Positions 56,587 to 64,000 of a DNA stretch of 64,000 bases are shown here, piece after piece; the first letter of the stretch is position 1, and the number at the start of each line of letters is the position of its first letter. Both the position numbers and the translations under genes were made by a program. Source of the stretch: Streptomyces cadmiisoli (GTDB lineage: Bacteria > Actinomycetota > Actinomycetes > Streptomycetales > Streptomycetaceae); assembly GCF_003261055.1 (NCBI RefSeq), contig NZ_CP030073.1, positions 6,386,001-6,450,000 on the forward strand, in the 5' to 3' direction. The notes beneath the pieces are model-generated. The model saw only the letters and a list, made by a program, of their open reading frames with translations. It searched no databases and was not told the origin of the DNA.

Positions 56587-57398
56587 GCGGCAACATCCAG
56601 CTGTTGAACGACACCCTCGCCGCGGCGAGGGCCGAGGGCCGCGCCGCCCTCATCGCCTACCTTCCGGCCGGCTTCCCGACCGTGACCGGCGGCATCGAGG
56701 CGATCAAGGCCGTCCTCGACGGCGGCGCCGACGTCATGGAGGTCGGGCTGCCGCACAGCGACCCGGTCCTCGACGGCCCGGTCATCCAGACCGCCGACGA
56801 CATCGCGCTGCGCGGCGGCGTCCGGATCGCCGACGTGATGCGGACGGTCCGCGAGGCCCACGAGGCCACCGGCAAGCCGGTCCTCGTCATGACGTACTGG
56901 AACCCCGTGGACCGCTACGGCGTCGAGCGCTTCACCGCCGAGCTGGCCGCGGCCGGCGGCGCCGGCTGCATCCTGCCCGACCTGCCCGTGCAGGAGTCGG
57001 CGCTGTGGCGCGAGCACGCCGAGAAGCACGGCCTCGCGACGGTGTTCGTCGTCGCGCCCAGCAGCAAGGACAAGCGGCTCGCCGAGATCACCGAGGTCGG
57101 CAGCGGCTTCGTGTACGCCGCGTCCCTGATGGGCGTCACCGGCACTCGCGCGTCGGTCGGTGCGCAGGCCGAGGACCTGGTGGAGCGCACCCGCGCCGCC
57201 ACCGACCTGCCGGTCTGCGTCGGTCTCGGTGTCTCCGACGCCGCCCAGGCCGCCGAGGTGGCCGGCTTCGCCGACGGCGTGATCGTCGGCTCCGCCTTCG
57301 TCAAGCGGATGCTGGACGCCCCCGACCACCCGGCGGGTGTCGAGGCCGTGCGCGCGCTCGCGGGCGAGCTGGCCGCGGGCGTGCGCGGACAGGCGTAG
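56583..57398 (+). CDS. trpA: Tryptophan synthase alpha subunit TrpA
   Basis: Cleaves indole-3-glycerol phosphate to indole, which channels to TrpB. In 271 aa, the catalytic Glu and Asp lie in [19 protein letters not shown] near residues 50-61. [23 protein letters not shown], the phosphate site SLMGVTGTR near 185 and [10 protein letters not shown] follow. GTG 56583 overlaps the trpB stop. It is the last gene before a strong hairpin. Confidence 0.97.
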
Positions 57399-57448
57399 CG
57401 CGGGCACGCACAGCGGAATATTCGGTCACTCGAACGAGTGGACCTGGG

Positions 57449-57477
57449 ACCGGGGAGGCGCGGTGTGCCTCCCCGGT
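57449..57477 (+). terminator. Terminator after the trpCMBA operon
   Basis: ACCGGGGAGGC (57449-57459) pairs perfectly with GCCTCCCCGGT (57467-57477), followed by TCGTTCT. It starts 50 bases after trpA but ends only 14 bases before the start of the DsbA-like gene, so it may also act as a leader hairpin for that gene. Confidence 0.75.
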
Positions 57478-57491
57478 TCGTTCTGCGGGGT

Positions 57492-58268
57492 GTGAGCGAG
57501 AAGAACCGTGACGGAAAGCGCACCGCCCGGGAGCGGCTGGCGGTCGAGCGCGAGAAGCAGAAGTCCGCGGACAAGCGCAGGCGGGCGCTGGTGGTGGGCG
57601 CGGCCGTCGTCTGCGTCCTGGGCCTGGCGGCGGTGATCGGCGTCGTCGCCGCGAACGCCGGCAAGGACGAGGGCGACGAGAGCGCGGGCCCGGTCGTGGC
57701 CCCCTCGGGGGCGAACGGCGAGGACAACCTCGTCATCCCGGTCGGCAAGGACGACGCCAGGTCCACGCTCACGATCTGGGAGGACTTCCGCTGCCCGGCC
57801 TGCAAGTCCTTCGAGACGACGTACCGCCCGGTGATCCACGAGCTGACGAAGGGCGGTCAGCTCAGGGCGGAGTACCGCCTTGCCACGATCATCGACGGCA
57901 ACCTCGGCGGCACCGGCTCCCGCAACGCGGCGAACGCCGCAGCCTGCGCCCAGGACGTCGGCAAGTTCACCGAATACCACGACGTGCTGTACGACAACCA
58001 GCCGCCGGAGACCGACGACGCCTTCGCGGACAACGCCCGGCTGATCGAGCTGGCCGGCAAGGTCGACGGCCTGGACACGCCGGCCTTCCGCAAGTGCGTC
58101 GAGGACGGCACGCACAACAGCTGGGTCGCCAAGTCCGCCGAGGCCTTCACCAAGGGCGGTTTCTCGGGCACGCCGACCGTTCTGCTCAACGGCACCAACA
58201 TCTTCCAGGACCAGAAGATGACCCCCGAGAAGCTCAAGCAGCAGGTGCAGGAGGCCGCGCAGGGCTGA
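57492..58268 (+). CDS. Membrane-anchored DsbA-like thioredoxin-fold protein (CPAC)
   Basis: A 258-aa paralogue of the protein at 27892-28731 with the same plan: a basic helical N-terminus (RTARERLAVEREKQKSADKRRR), one membrane helix at about residues 34-54, a short linker and a thioredoxin fold. The redox motif is FRCPACKSFE near residue 102 and the cis-Pro loop GFSGTPTVLLNG near 226. GTG 57492 fits the charged start; an in-frame GTG at 57438 lies before the hairpin and is unlikely. It is 82 bases before lgt, so a role in folding exported proteins and lipoproteins is plausible. Confidence 0.87.
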   Translation: MSEKNRDGKRTARERLAVEREKQKSADKRRRALVVGAAVVCVLGLAAVIGVVAANAGKDEGDESAGPVVAPSGANGEDNLVIPVGKDDARSTLTIWEDFRCPACKSFETTYRPVIHELTKGGQLRAEYRLATIIDGNLGGTGSRNAANAAACAQDVGKFTEYHDVLYDNQPPETDDAFADNARLIELAGKVDGLDTPAFRKCVEDGTHNSWVAKSAEAFTKGGFSGTPTVLLNGTNIFQDQKMTPEKLKQQVQEAAQG

Positions 58269-58350
58269 GGCCCCGGCCTCAGCCTGTTATGGACCCGTAG
58301 CCGGGCCGCCCGCCGTCGGGCGCGTCCGGCACGGTAGCGTCGTTCTTGCC

Positions 58351-59385
58351 ATGGAACTTGCCTACATTCCCAGCCCGTCGCGCGGGGTGCTGTACCTCGG
58401 CCCCGTTCCGCTGCGCGGCTACGCGTTCTGCATCATCATCGGTGTCTTCGTGGCCGTCTGGCTCGGCAACAAGCGCTGGATCGCCCGCGGGGGCCGGTCC
58501 GGGACGGTCGCCGACATCGCGGTCTGGGCGGTGCCGTTCGGACTGGTCGGCGGCCGGCTCTACCACGTGATCACGGACTACCAGCTGTACTTCAGCGAGG
58601 GCCGTGACTGGGTGGACGCCTTCAAGATCTGGGAGGGCGGCCTCGGCATCTGGGGCGCCATCGCGTTCGGCGCCGTGGGCGCGTGGATCGGCTGCCGCCG
58701 CCGCGGCATCCCGCTGCCCGCCTACGCCGACGCCGTCGCCCCCGGTATCGCGCTGGCCCAGGCGATCGGCCGCTGGGGCAACTGGTTCAACCAGGAGCTG
58801 TACGGCCGGGCGACCGACCTGCCGTGGGCGGTGCACATCACGTCCACGGTCGACGGCCGGGTGCCGGGCTATTACCACCCGACGTTCCTGTACGAGTCCC
58901 TGTGGTGCATCGGTGTCGCGCTGCTGGTGATCTGGGCGGACCGCCGCTTCAAGCTCGGCCACGGCCGCGCCTTCGCGCTGTACGTCGCCTCGTACTGCGC
59001 CGGCCGGTTCTGGATCGAGTACATGCGCGTCGACGACGCCCACCACATCCTGGGCCTGCGGCTGAACAACTGGACCGCGCTGGTCGTCTTCCTGCTCGCC
59101 GTGCTCTACATCGTGCTGTCGGCGAAGAAGCGGCCGGGCCGGGAGGCCGTGGTGGAGCCCGCCGCGGTCGACGGGGACTCCGGTGACGGCGACAGGACCG
59201 GCGCCACCGACGACTCCGCCGCCACCGGCGACGCCGCCGACACGAAGACCGGCGACGACGCGGACGGGAAGGCCGAGGCGGACGGCGAGTCCGACGCCGA
59301 CGTGAAGGCCGACGCCGGGGCGAAGTCCGGCGGCGCGGGCGACACGAAGGCCGAGGACGGGGCCGGGTCCGCGAAGAAGTCCTGA
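58351..59385 (+). CDS. lgt: Prolipoprotein diacylglyceryl transferase Lgt
   Basis: Membrane enzyme that attaches diacylglycerol to the lipobox Cys of prolipoproteins, acting before LspA (20381-21046). The 344-aa protein has about seven membrane segments, the GLVGGRLYHVITDY region near residue 70, WEGGLGIWGAI and the signature IGRWGNWFNQELYG near 147. After about residue 265 comes an 80-residue tail, almost only Asp, Ala, Gly, Lys, Thr and Glu, which is not part of the Lgt fold and is probably disordered and cytoplasmic. The gene ends at a strong terminator. Confidence 0.95.
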   Translation: MELAYIPSPSRGVLYLGPVPLRGYAFCIIIGVFVAVWLGNKRWIARGGRSGTVADIAVWAVPFGLVGGRLYHVITDYQLYFSEGRDWVDAFKIWEGGLGIWGAIAFGAVGAWIGCRRRGIPLPAYADAVAPGIALAQAIGRWGNWFNQELYGRATDLPWAVHITSTVDGRVPGYYHPTFLYESLWCIGVALLVIWADRRFKLGHGRAFALYVASYCAGRFWIEYMRVDDAHHILGLRLNNWTALVVFLLAVLYIVLSAKKRPGREAVVEPAAVDGDSGDGDRTGATDDSAATGDAADTKTGDDADGKAEADGESDADVKADAGAKSGGAGDTKAEDGAGSAKKS

Positions 59386-59406
59386 CCGCCGCAGCGCGCA
59401 CAGTAC

Positions 59407-59444
59407 CGACGAGGGCGCCCGGAGCGATCCGGGCGCCCTCGTCG
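59407..59444. terminator. Strong bidirectional terminator after lgt
   Basis: A perfect 17-bp stem (59407-59423 with 59428-59444) and a 4-base loop sits between the convergent lgt and CoA-ester-lyase genes. On the minus strand it ends the ADP-ribosylglycohydrolase/ribokinase/CoA cluster. Confidence 0.9.
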
Positions 59445-59466
59445 TGTGTCGTGGCGGGTGCGGGAC

Positions 59467-60282
59467 TCAGTGCCTGCGGGTCAGGGACAGCGTCCGCTGC
59501 GCCGCCGCCACCACGGCCGCGTCGATGAAGGTGCCGTCGGGCAGGGCCTGGGCACCGGGCGACTCGGTCGCTGCCTTGATGATCGTCTCGGCCTGTTCGA
59601 CCTCCCGCGCCGTGGGCAGATAGGCCCGCTCGATGACCGGGAGCTGCCGGGGGTGGATGGCGGCGCGCCCCACGAAGCCCAGCGCCCGGCCGTGGGCACA
59701 GCTCGCCGCCAGGCCGTCGAGGTCGCGGGTGTCCGGGTGGACGGACTGCGGCGGCGGGGGCAGGTCCGCCGCGCGGGCGGCGACGACGACCCGGGAGCGG
59801 GACCAGTCGAGGCCGCTGTCGTCGCGGACCCCCAGGTCGGCCCGGAGATCCGCCTCGCCCAGCGCGATGCCGCGCAGGGACGGGTGGGCGCGGGCGATCT
59901 CGAAGGCGTGCTCGATGGCCGGTGCCGTCTCCAGCAGGGCGAACAGCTCCGGTACGCGCTCGGCCGTGGACTCGGCCACGTGCACGATCTGCCGGGGCGA
60001 GGTCACCTTGGGCAGCCGCAGTCCCGAGACACCCGGCAGGGCGGCGACGGCCGTCAGGTCGGCCGCCCCGCAGGGGGTGCCCACCGTGTTGACGCGGACA
60101 TGGACGGGGACCGGCTGGGGCTCGGTGAGCAGTTCGGCCGTGGCCGCGCGCGCGTAGTCCTTGCGGTCCGGCGCGACGGCGTCCTCCAGGTCGATCACCA
60201 CGACGTCGGCACCGCAGGCGAGGGCCTTGTGGACCACGTGCGGACGGTCGCCGGGCGCGTAGAGCCAGGTCAGCGGGATCAC
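59467..60282 (-). CDS. HpcH/CitE-family CoA-ester lyase
   Basis: A 271-aa TIM-barrel lyase of the citrate-lyase beta/malyl-CoA lyase family. GTG 60282 overlaps the CoA-transferase stop (GTGA). Motifs: WLYAPGDRPHVVHKAL at the start, VVIDLEDAVAPDRKD near residue 35 with the acid residues, HVRVNTVGTP with the conserved Arg, LRLPKVTSP, LLETAPAIEHA with the metal-binding Glu, IALGEADLRADLG with metal Asp, and FVGRAAIHPRQL. Family members cleave citramalyl-, malyl- or citryl-CoA. Substrate here is unknown. It is the last gene of the minus-strand cluster. Confidence 0.88.
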   Translation of the reverse strand: MIPLTWLYAPGDRPHVVHKALACGADVVVIDLEDAVAPDRKDYARAATAELLTEPQPVPVHVRVNTVGTPCGAADLTAVAALPGVSGLRLPKVTSPRQIVHVAESTAERVPELFALLETAPAIEHAFEIARAHPSLRGIALGEADLRADLGVRDDSGLDWSRSRVVVAARAADLPPPPQSVHPDTRDLDGLAASCAHGRALGFVGRAAIHPRQLPVIERAYLPTAREVEQAETIIKAATESPGAQALPDGTFIDAAVVAAAQRTLSLTRRH

Positions 60283-61469
60283 AGTGCGCCCTCCGCGCGC
60301 AGCGCCGTCAACCGGTCGGGGGTCAGGCCCAGTTCGGTGAGCACCTCGTCCGTGTCGGCGCCGTGCGGGCGGCCCGCCCAGCGGATCGCACCGGGGGTGG
60401 CGGAGAGCCGGAAGAGCACGTTCTGCATGCGCAGCGGCCCGAGTTCGGGGTCGTCGACGGTGGTGACCGTGTCGAGGGCCGCGTACTGGGGGTCGGTCAT
60501 CACGTCCCGTACGTCCTGCACCGGGGCCACCGCGGCCTCCGCCTTCTCGAACGCCGCCAGGACCTCGTCGCGGCCCCGGAGGGCGATCCAGTCGCCCACC
60601 GCCTTGTCGAGGACGTCGGCGTGGCGGGCCCGGTCGGCGCCGGTGGCGAACCACGGTTCGTCGATCAGATCCGGCCGGCCGACCAGGCACATCACGCGTT
60701 CCGCGATCGACTGCGCCGAGGTCGAGACCGCGACCCAGGTGCCGTCGGCGGTGCGGTACGTGTTGCGCGGGGCGTTGTTCTGGGAGCGGTTGCCGGTCCG
60801 CGGCTGGATGTGGCCCAGCTGGTCGTACCAGGTCGGCTGGGGCCCGAGCACCGTCAGGATCGGTTCGATGATCGCCATGTCGACGACCTGGCCCGTGCCG
60901 TCGCGGTCCCGGGCGGCGAGCGCGGTCAGCACCGCGTACGCCGTCGCCAGCCCGGCGATCGAGTCGGCCAGACCGAAGGGCGGCAGGGTCGGGGGCGCGT
61001 CCGGCTCGCCGGTGATCGCGGCGAAGCCGCTCATCGCCTCGGCGAGGGTGCCGAAGCCGGGGCGGTGCGCGTACGGGCCGAACTGGCCGAATGCCGTGAC
61101 GCGGGCCAGCACCAGCCGGGGGTTGGCGGCCGACAGCTCCGGCCAGCCCAGGTCCCATTTCTCCAGGGTGCCGGGGCGGAAGTTCTCGATCACGACGTCC
61201 GCCGTGGCGGCGAGAGCGAGCAGCGTGGCGCGTCCGCCGGGCTTGGAGAGGTCGAGGGTGATGGCGCGCTTGTTGCGGCCGAGGATCTTCCACCACAGTC
61301 CGACGCCGTCCTTGGACGGACCGTGGCCGCGGGAGGGGTCGGGCCGGGTGGGGTGCTCGACCTTGATGACCTCCGCGCCGAAGTCGCCGAGCAGGGTGGC
61401 GGCGAGGGGGCCGGCGAACAGGGTGGCCAGGTCGAGCACGCGCCGGCCGGTCAGGGGTGGGGTGCTCAT
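60279..61469 (-). CDS. CaiB/BaiF-family class III CoA-transferase
   Basis: Moves CoA between carboxylic acids. In the 396-aa protein the family pattern is clear: RRVLDLATLFAGPLAATLLGDFGAEVIKVEHP at the N-terminus, WWKILGRNKRAITLDLSKPGG, ADVVIENFRPGTLEKWDLG with the conserved region before it, and GHIQPRTGNRSQNNAPRNTYRT. The catalytic Asp expected near residue 170 is likely in RDRDGTGQVVDMAI. ATG 61469 overlaps the ribokinase stop (ATGA) and its stop overlaps the lyase start, so it is translationally coupled to both. With the lyase it forms an activate-then-cleave pair. Confidence 0.88.
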   Translation of the reverse strand: MSTPPLTGRRVLDLATLFAGPLAATLLGDFGAEVIKVEHPTRPDPSRGHGPSKDGVGLWWKILGRNKRAITLDLSKPGGRATLLALAATADVVIENFRPGTLEKWDLGWPELSAANPRLVLARVTAFGQFGPYAHRPGFGTLAEAMSGFAAITGEPDAPPTLPPFGLADSIAGLATAYAVLTALAARDRDGTGQVVDMAIIEPILTVLGPQPTWYDQLGHIQPRTGNRSQNNAPRNTYRTADGTWVAVSTSAQSIAERVMCLVGRPDLIDEPWFATGADRARHADVLDKAVGDWIALRGRDEVLAAFEKAEAAVAPVQDVRDVMTDPQYAALDTVTTVDDPELGPLRMQNVLFRLSATPGAIRWAGRPHGADTDEVLTELGLTPDRLTALRAEGAL

Positions 61470-62359
61470 GTCGTGCACAGTGCCTCGATCTCGGAGCGGT
61501 AGGGCATGGAAGCGGAGGCGCCGGCCCGCTGGACGGACAGGGCCGCTGCGGCGGCGGCCCAGGTGAGCGCCTCCCGCATCGGACGGTGCTCGCCGAGGGC
61601 CACCGCGAGCGCGCCGACGAAGGTGTCGCCGGCGCCGGTGGAGTCCACGGCGGTGACCCGCGGCGCGGTCAGGGTCTGCGGCTCGGTGTTCCGGGCGACG
61701 TGCAGACAGCCCGCCGAACCGAGGGTGACGACCACCTCGGGGACCTGGGCGAGCAGGGCGCCGGCCGCCTCGCGCGGGTCGGTCAGGCCGGTGAGGTCGG
61801 CGGCCTCGTGCTCGTTGGGCACCAACAGGTCGACGGCGGCGAGCAGTTCGGGCGGCAGCGGCCGGGCGGGCGCGGGGGTGAGGACCGTACGGATGCCGTG
61901 TGCGCGAGCGGCCCGGGCGCCGGCGACGACGGCGGTCAGCGGGATCTCCAGCTGAAGGAGCAGTACGTCGGCGGAGGCGATCACGGCGTCGTCGGCGGGG
62001 GCGAGGCGGTCGACGGTGCCGTTGGCGCCGGGGACGACCACGATCGCGTTGCCGCCGCCGTCGTCCACCACGATGTGCGCGGTGCCGGAGGGGCCGGCGA
62101 CGGTGCGCAGCCGGCCGGTGTCGACGCCGGAGTCCTGGAGGGCGGAGCGCAGCTTGGTGCCGAAGGCGTCGTCACCGACCGCGCCGATCATCGAGACGGT
62201 CGCGCCGGCCCGGGCGGCGGCGATCGCCTGGTTGGCGCCCTTGCCGCCGGGGACCGTGCGGAACTCCCGTCCGGTCACCGTCTCTCCGCGCCGCGGGGCC
62301 TGTTCGACGTAGGCGACGAGGTCCATGTTCGTGCTGCCGAGCACGGCGATGTGGGTCAT
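61466..62359 (-). CDS. rbsK: PfkB-family ribokinase
   Basis: A 297-aa sugar kinase of the ribokinase group. It starts HIAVLGSTNMDLVAYV and has the first PfkB signature FRTVPGGKGANQAIAAARAG near residue 34-52. The ribokinase-type NEHEAADLTG region (near 180) follows, and the second signature is in VTAVDSTGAGDTFVGALA near 237-254 with the catalytic Asp. Phosphorylates ribose in true RbsK. Both ends overlap neighbours by 4 bases. No ribose transporter is next to it, so the sugar may arise inside the cell, for example from ADP-ribose or a nucleoside. Confidence 0.88.
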   Translation of the reverse strand: MTHIAVLGSTNMDLVAYVEQAPRRGETVTGREFRTVPGGKGANQAIAAARAGATVSMIGAVGDDAFGTKLRSALQDSGVDTGRLRTVAGPSGTAHIVVDDGGGNAIVVVPGANGTVDRLAPADDAVIASADVLLLQLEIPLTAVVAGARAARAHGIRTVLTPAPARPLPPELLAAVDLLVPNEHEAADLTGLTDPREAAGALLAQVPEVVVTLGSAGCLHVARNTEPQTLTAPRVTAVDSTGAGDTFVGALAVALGEHRPMREALTWAAAAAALSVQRAGASASMPYRSEIEALCTT

Positions 62360-63720
62360 GGGCGGCCGGCCTCCAGGTGGGTGAGGTGGGCCAGGGCGTC
62401 GAAGCCGGTGCCGTCGAAGTCTCCGACGGAGGTGGCCAGGCGGTTCTTCAGCGGGGCGGTCCAGCGCTCGGGCAGAGCGGTGGGTGAGCCGGCCAGCAGG
62501 GCGGCGACGCCGCCGGCGGTGGCGCCGTTGGAGTCGGTGTCCCAGCCGCCGGACACCGCACGGCAGACGGAGCCGGTGAAGTCGCCGTCCGCGTGGGTGA
62601 GTGCGGCGGCGATCAGAGCGGTGTTGGGGACGGCGTGCACCCAGTGCAGTGCGCGGTGGCGGGTGTGGAGTTCGTCCACGACCGTGTCGAAGTCCTCGTG
62701 GGACCGGGCCAGTCGGACGGCGTCCCGGACGGCCAGGGCCAGGCGTGAGCGCGGCGGGACGACGGTGAGGCCGGTGCGCAGGCAGGCGTGGACGTCGGCG
62801 GTGCCGCCGGCCGCGGTCGCGATGACCGCGGCGGTGAACATCGCCGCGTAGACGCCGTTCGCGGTGTGGGTGAGGGCGGCGTCGCGGTGGGCCTGTCCGG
62901 CGGCGGAGGCGGGGTCGCCCGGGTTGGTCCAGCCGTGGACGTCGGCGCGGATCAGCGCGCCGATCCATTCGCGGAAGGGGTTGCGGTGGCGGGCGGTGTG
63001 CGGGGGTTCGATGCCGCAGAGGAGGTTGCGGTACGCGACGCGTTCGGCGGTGAAGGTGCGGCCGGCGGGGAGTTCGGCCAGCCACAGGCCCGCCACGTCG
63101 GCGGTGGTGAAGGCCCTGCCGCGGCGCTGCAGCAGCAGGAGGTTGAGCAGGGGGTAGTTGAGGTCGTCGTCCTCGGGCATGCCGTCGATGTTCTCGGCGA
63201 GGGAGGTGGGGGCCGAGCGGCGGTTCCAGGGGTGGGCTTCGAGCAGGGACGGGGGGACTCCGCGTGCGGTGAAGTAGGTGTGGAGGGGCCAGTTGCCGGC
63301 CGACCGGGCGAGTCGGCGGATGGCGTCCAGCGGGAGCTTCTCGACGGGTTTGCCCAGCAGGCAGCCGACGGCCCGGCCCAGCCAGGCGGCGTGCAGCCGG
63401 GACTCCTGGCGGGCCGGGGGGCGGGGTGCCGTGGCGGCGGGCCAGTCCGGGCACAGCGCCCTGATCCGCTCCAGGCAGGTCGGTTCGTGCTCCGCCGACC
63501 GGCTCGGCAGGTCGGCCAGTTCGTCCAGCAGGTCCTCGGCCAGCTGCCGCAGGTAGCGGGTGGCGGGTCCGGCGGACGCGCCCGCCCGCTCCGGTGCCTC
63601 CCGGCCGCCCGCGGCCCGCCACCGTCTCGCGATCGCCGTGGGCTCCCGGCCGTCCTCGTGGGCCTGGCGGATCTCGTGGCCGATCAGGTCCTCCGGCTGG
63701 ACCCAGGTCAGTCGGAGCAT
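62356..63720 (-). CDS. ADP-ribosylglycohydrolase-family protein
   Basis: A 454-aa protein. ATG 63720 lies 13 bases inside the preceding gene. The first about 105 residues (WVQPEDLIGHEIRQAHEDGRE and a helical stretch) are outside the core. The ADP-ribosylglycohydrolase helical domain then begins at AAWLGRAVGCLLGKPVEKLPLDAI. Metal-site acidic motifs are seen: GMPEDDDLNYPLLNLLLLQ near 228 and VSGGWDTDSNGATAGGVAALL near 400, matching the DDT and GGDTDT-like motifs of DraG/ARH enzymes. Family members remove ADP-ribose from proteins or small molecules. Coupled to the ribokinase by ATGA. Confidence 0.86.
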   Translation of the reverse strand: MLRLTWVQPEDLIGHEIRQAHEDGREPTAIARRWRAAGGREAPERAGASAGPATRYLRQLAEDLLDELADLPSRSAEHEPTCLERIRALCPDWPAATAPRPPARQESRLHAAWLGRAVGCLLGKPVEKLPLDAIRRLARSAGNWPLHTYFTARGVPPSLLEAHPWNRRSAPTSLAENIDGMPEDDDLNYPLLNLLLLQRRGRAFTTADVAGLWLAELPAGRTFTAERVAYRNLLCGIEPPHTARHRNPFREWIGALIRADVHGWTNPGDPASAAGQAHRDAALTHTANGVYAAMFTAAVIATAAGGTADVHACLRTGLTVVPPRSRLALAVRDAVRLARSHEDFDTVVDELHTRHRALHWVHAVPNTALIAAALTHADGDFTGSVCRAVSGGWDTDSNGATAGGVAALLAGSPTALPERWTAPLKNRLATSVGDFDGTGFDALAHLTHLEAGRP

Positions 63721-64000
63721 CCGGTGCCTCCCAGCGCGGCGAACAACCGCTCGTGGGTGCGGCGCCGGTCCTGATCCCGCCGGAAGATCTCCCCGGTGAC
63801 CGCGGTGAGGGTGTCGGCGGGCTCGTGCAGATCGAGCCGGCTCGCCTCCGCCACGGTCTTCGACCACTCCGCCGGGACCGGTGAGCCCAGGGCGCCGGCC
63901 AGGGCGCCCGCCATCGTGGCGATGGAGTCGCAGTCGCGGCCGTAGTTGACCGAGCCCAGCACCGCGTGCCGGTAGTCGCCGCGGGCCACGACCACCATGC
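63708..64000 (-). CDS. ADP-ribosylglycohydrolase-family protein, C-terminal part (cut by window end)
   Basis: The frame ending at 63708 is open to the window edge, so the gene's start lies beyond 64000. What is visible, HAVLGSVNYGRDCDSIATMAGALAGALG, is the C-terminal metal-binding motif of ADP-ribosylglycohydrolases (GGDTDT-like, here GRDCDS), followed by a helical end (HERLFAALGG). It overlaps the next ADP-ribosylglycohydrolase gene by 13 bases, giving two tandem but diverged family members. Confidence 0.82.
   Translation of the reverse strand, partial: MVVVARGDYRHAVLGSVNYGRDCDSIATMAGALAGALGSPVPAEWSKTVAEASRLDLHEPADTLTAVTGEIFRRDQDRRRTHERLFAALGGTGCSD

Overview
The window is a core chromosomal segment of a Streptomyces. 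GC is very high with strong third-position bias, GTG starts are common and genes often overlap by 4 bases (ATGA/GTGA). The gene order (dcw cluster, then ileS, lspA, dnaE, a his block and a trp block) matches the conserved Streptomyces core. I see no rRNA, tRNA, insertion sequence, prophage or CRISPR array. This is mostly conserved territory, so the interest lies in details.

Layout. (1) 1-14328, + strand: peptidoglycan and division (dcw) cluster: 3' end of ftsI, murE, murF, mraY, murD, ftsW, murG, ftsQ, ftsZ, ylmD, ylmE, sepF, ylmG, divIVA. It makes the lipid-linked precursor, the Z-ring and the polar-growth organiser. (2) 14372-18309: facing terminators, then ileS on the minus strand behind a T-box leader. 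The IleRS carries a GxHH version of the HIGH motif. (3) 18310-24234, +: a TraR/DksA-type zinc-finger protein with a very long Lys/Ala/Pro-rich tail built on a 14-unit, 30-bp repeat; lspA, rluD, a GNAT gene and a CPA1 antiporter. (4) 24245-31162: MscS-type channel, small alpha/beta hydrolase, a phoD phosphatase gene broken by an in-frame TAG, a DsbA-like protein, a membrane protein and a DUF2252 gene. (5) 31163-42296: dnaE, a small basic protein, a NYN-domain protein, an ABC exporter pair, a DUF2567 protein, a 24-codon gene that looks like ribosomal protein bL37, YbaK/ProX-like deacylase, a LON-domain protein and a beta-helix-like membrane protein.

(6) 42398-50772: histidine genes hisD-hisC-hisB-(54-aa membrane ORF)-hisH-priA-ridA-hisF, then an MFS gene, a TIGR03085 gene and hisI. 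priA encodes the actinobacterial dual HisA/TrpF isomerase and so links this block to tryptophan synthesis. (7) 50784-57477: trpE, three small membrane proteins (TIGR02234, HGxxPAAW, DUF2752), then trpC-trpM-trpB-trpA ending in a strong hairpin. (8) 57492-59385: a second DsbA-like protein and lgt. (9) 59467-64000, minus strand: a translationally coupled cluster of two tandem ADP-ribosylglycohydrolase genes (the first cut by the window end), a PfkB/ribokinase, a CaiB-type CoA-transferase and a CitE/HpcH-type CoA-ester lyase. This set of enzymes has no obvious textbook pathway and is the best candidate here for an undescribed metabolic module.
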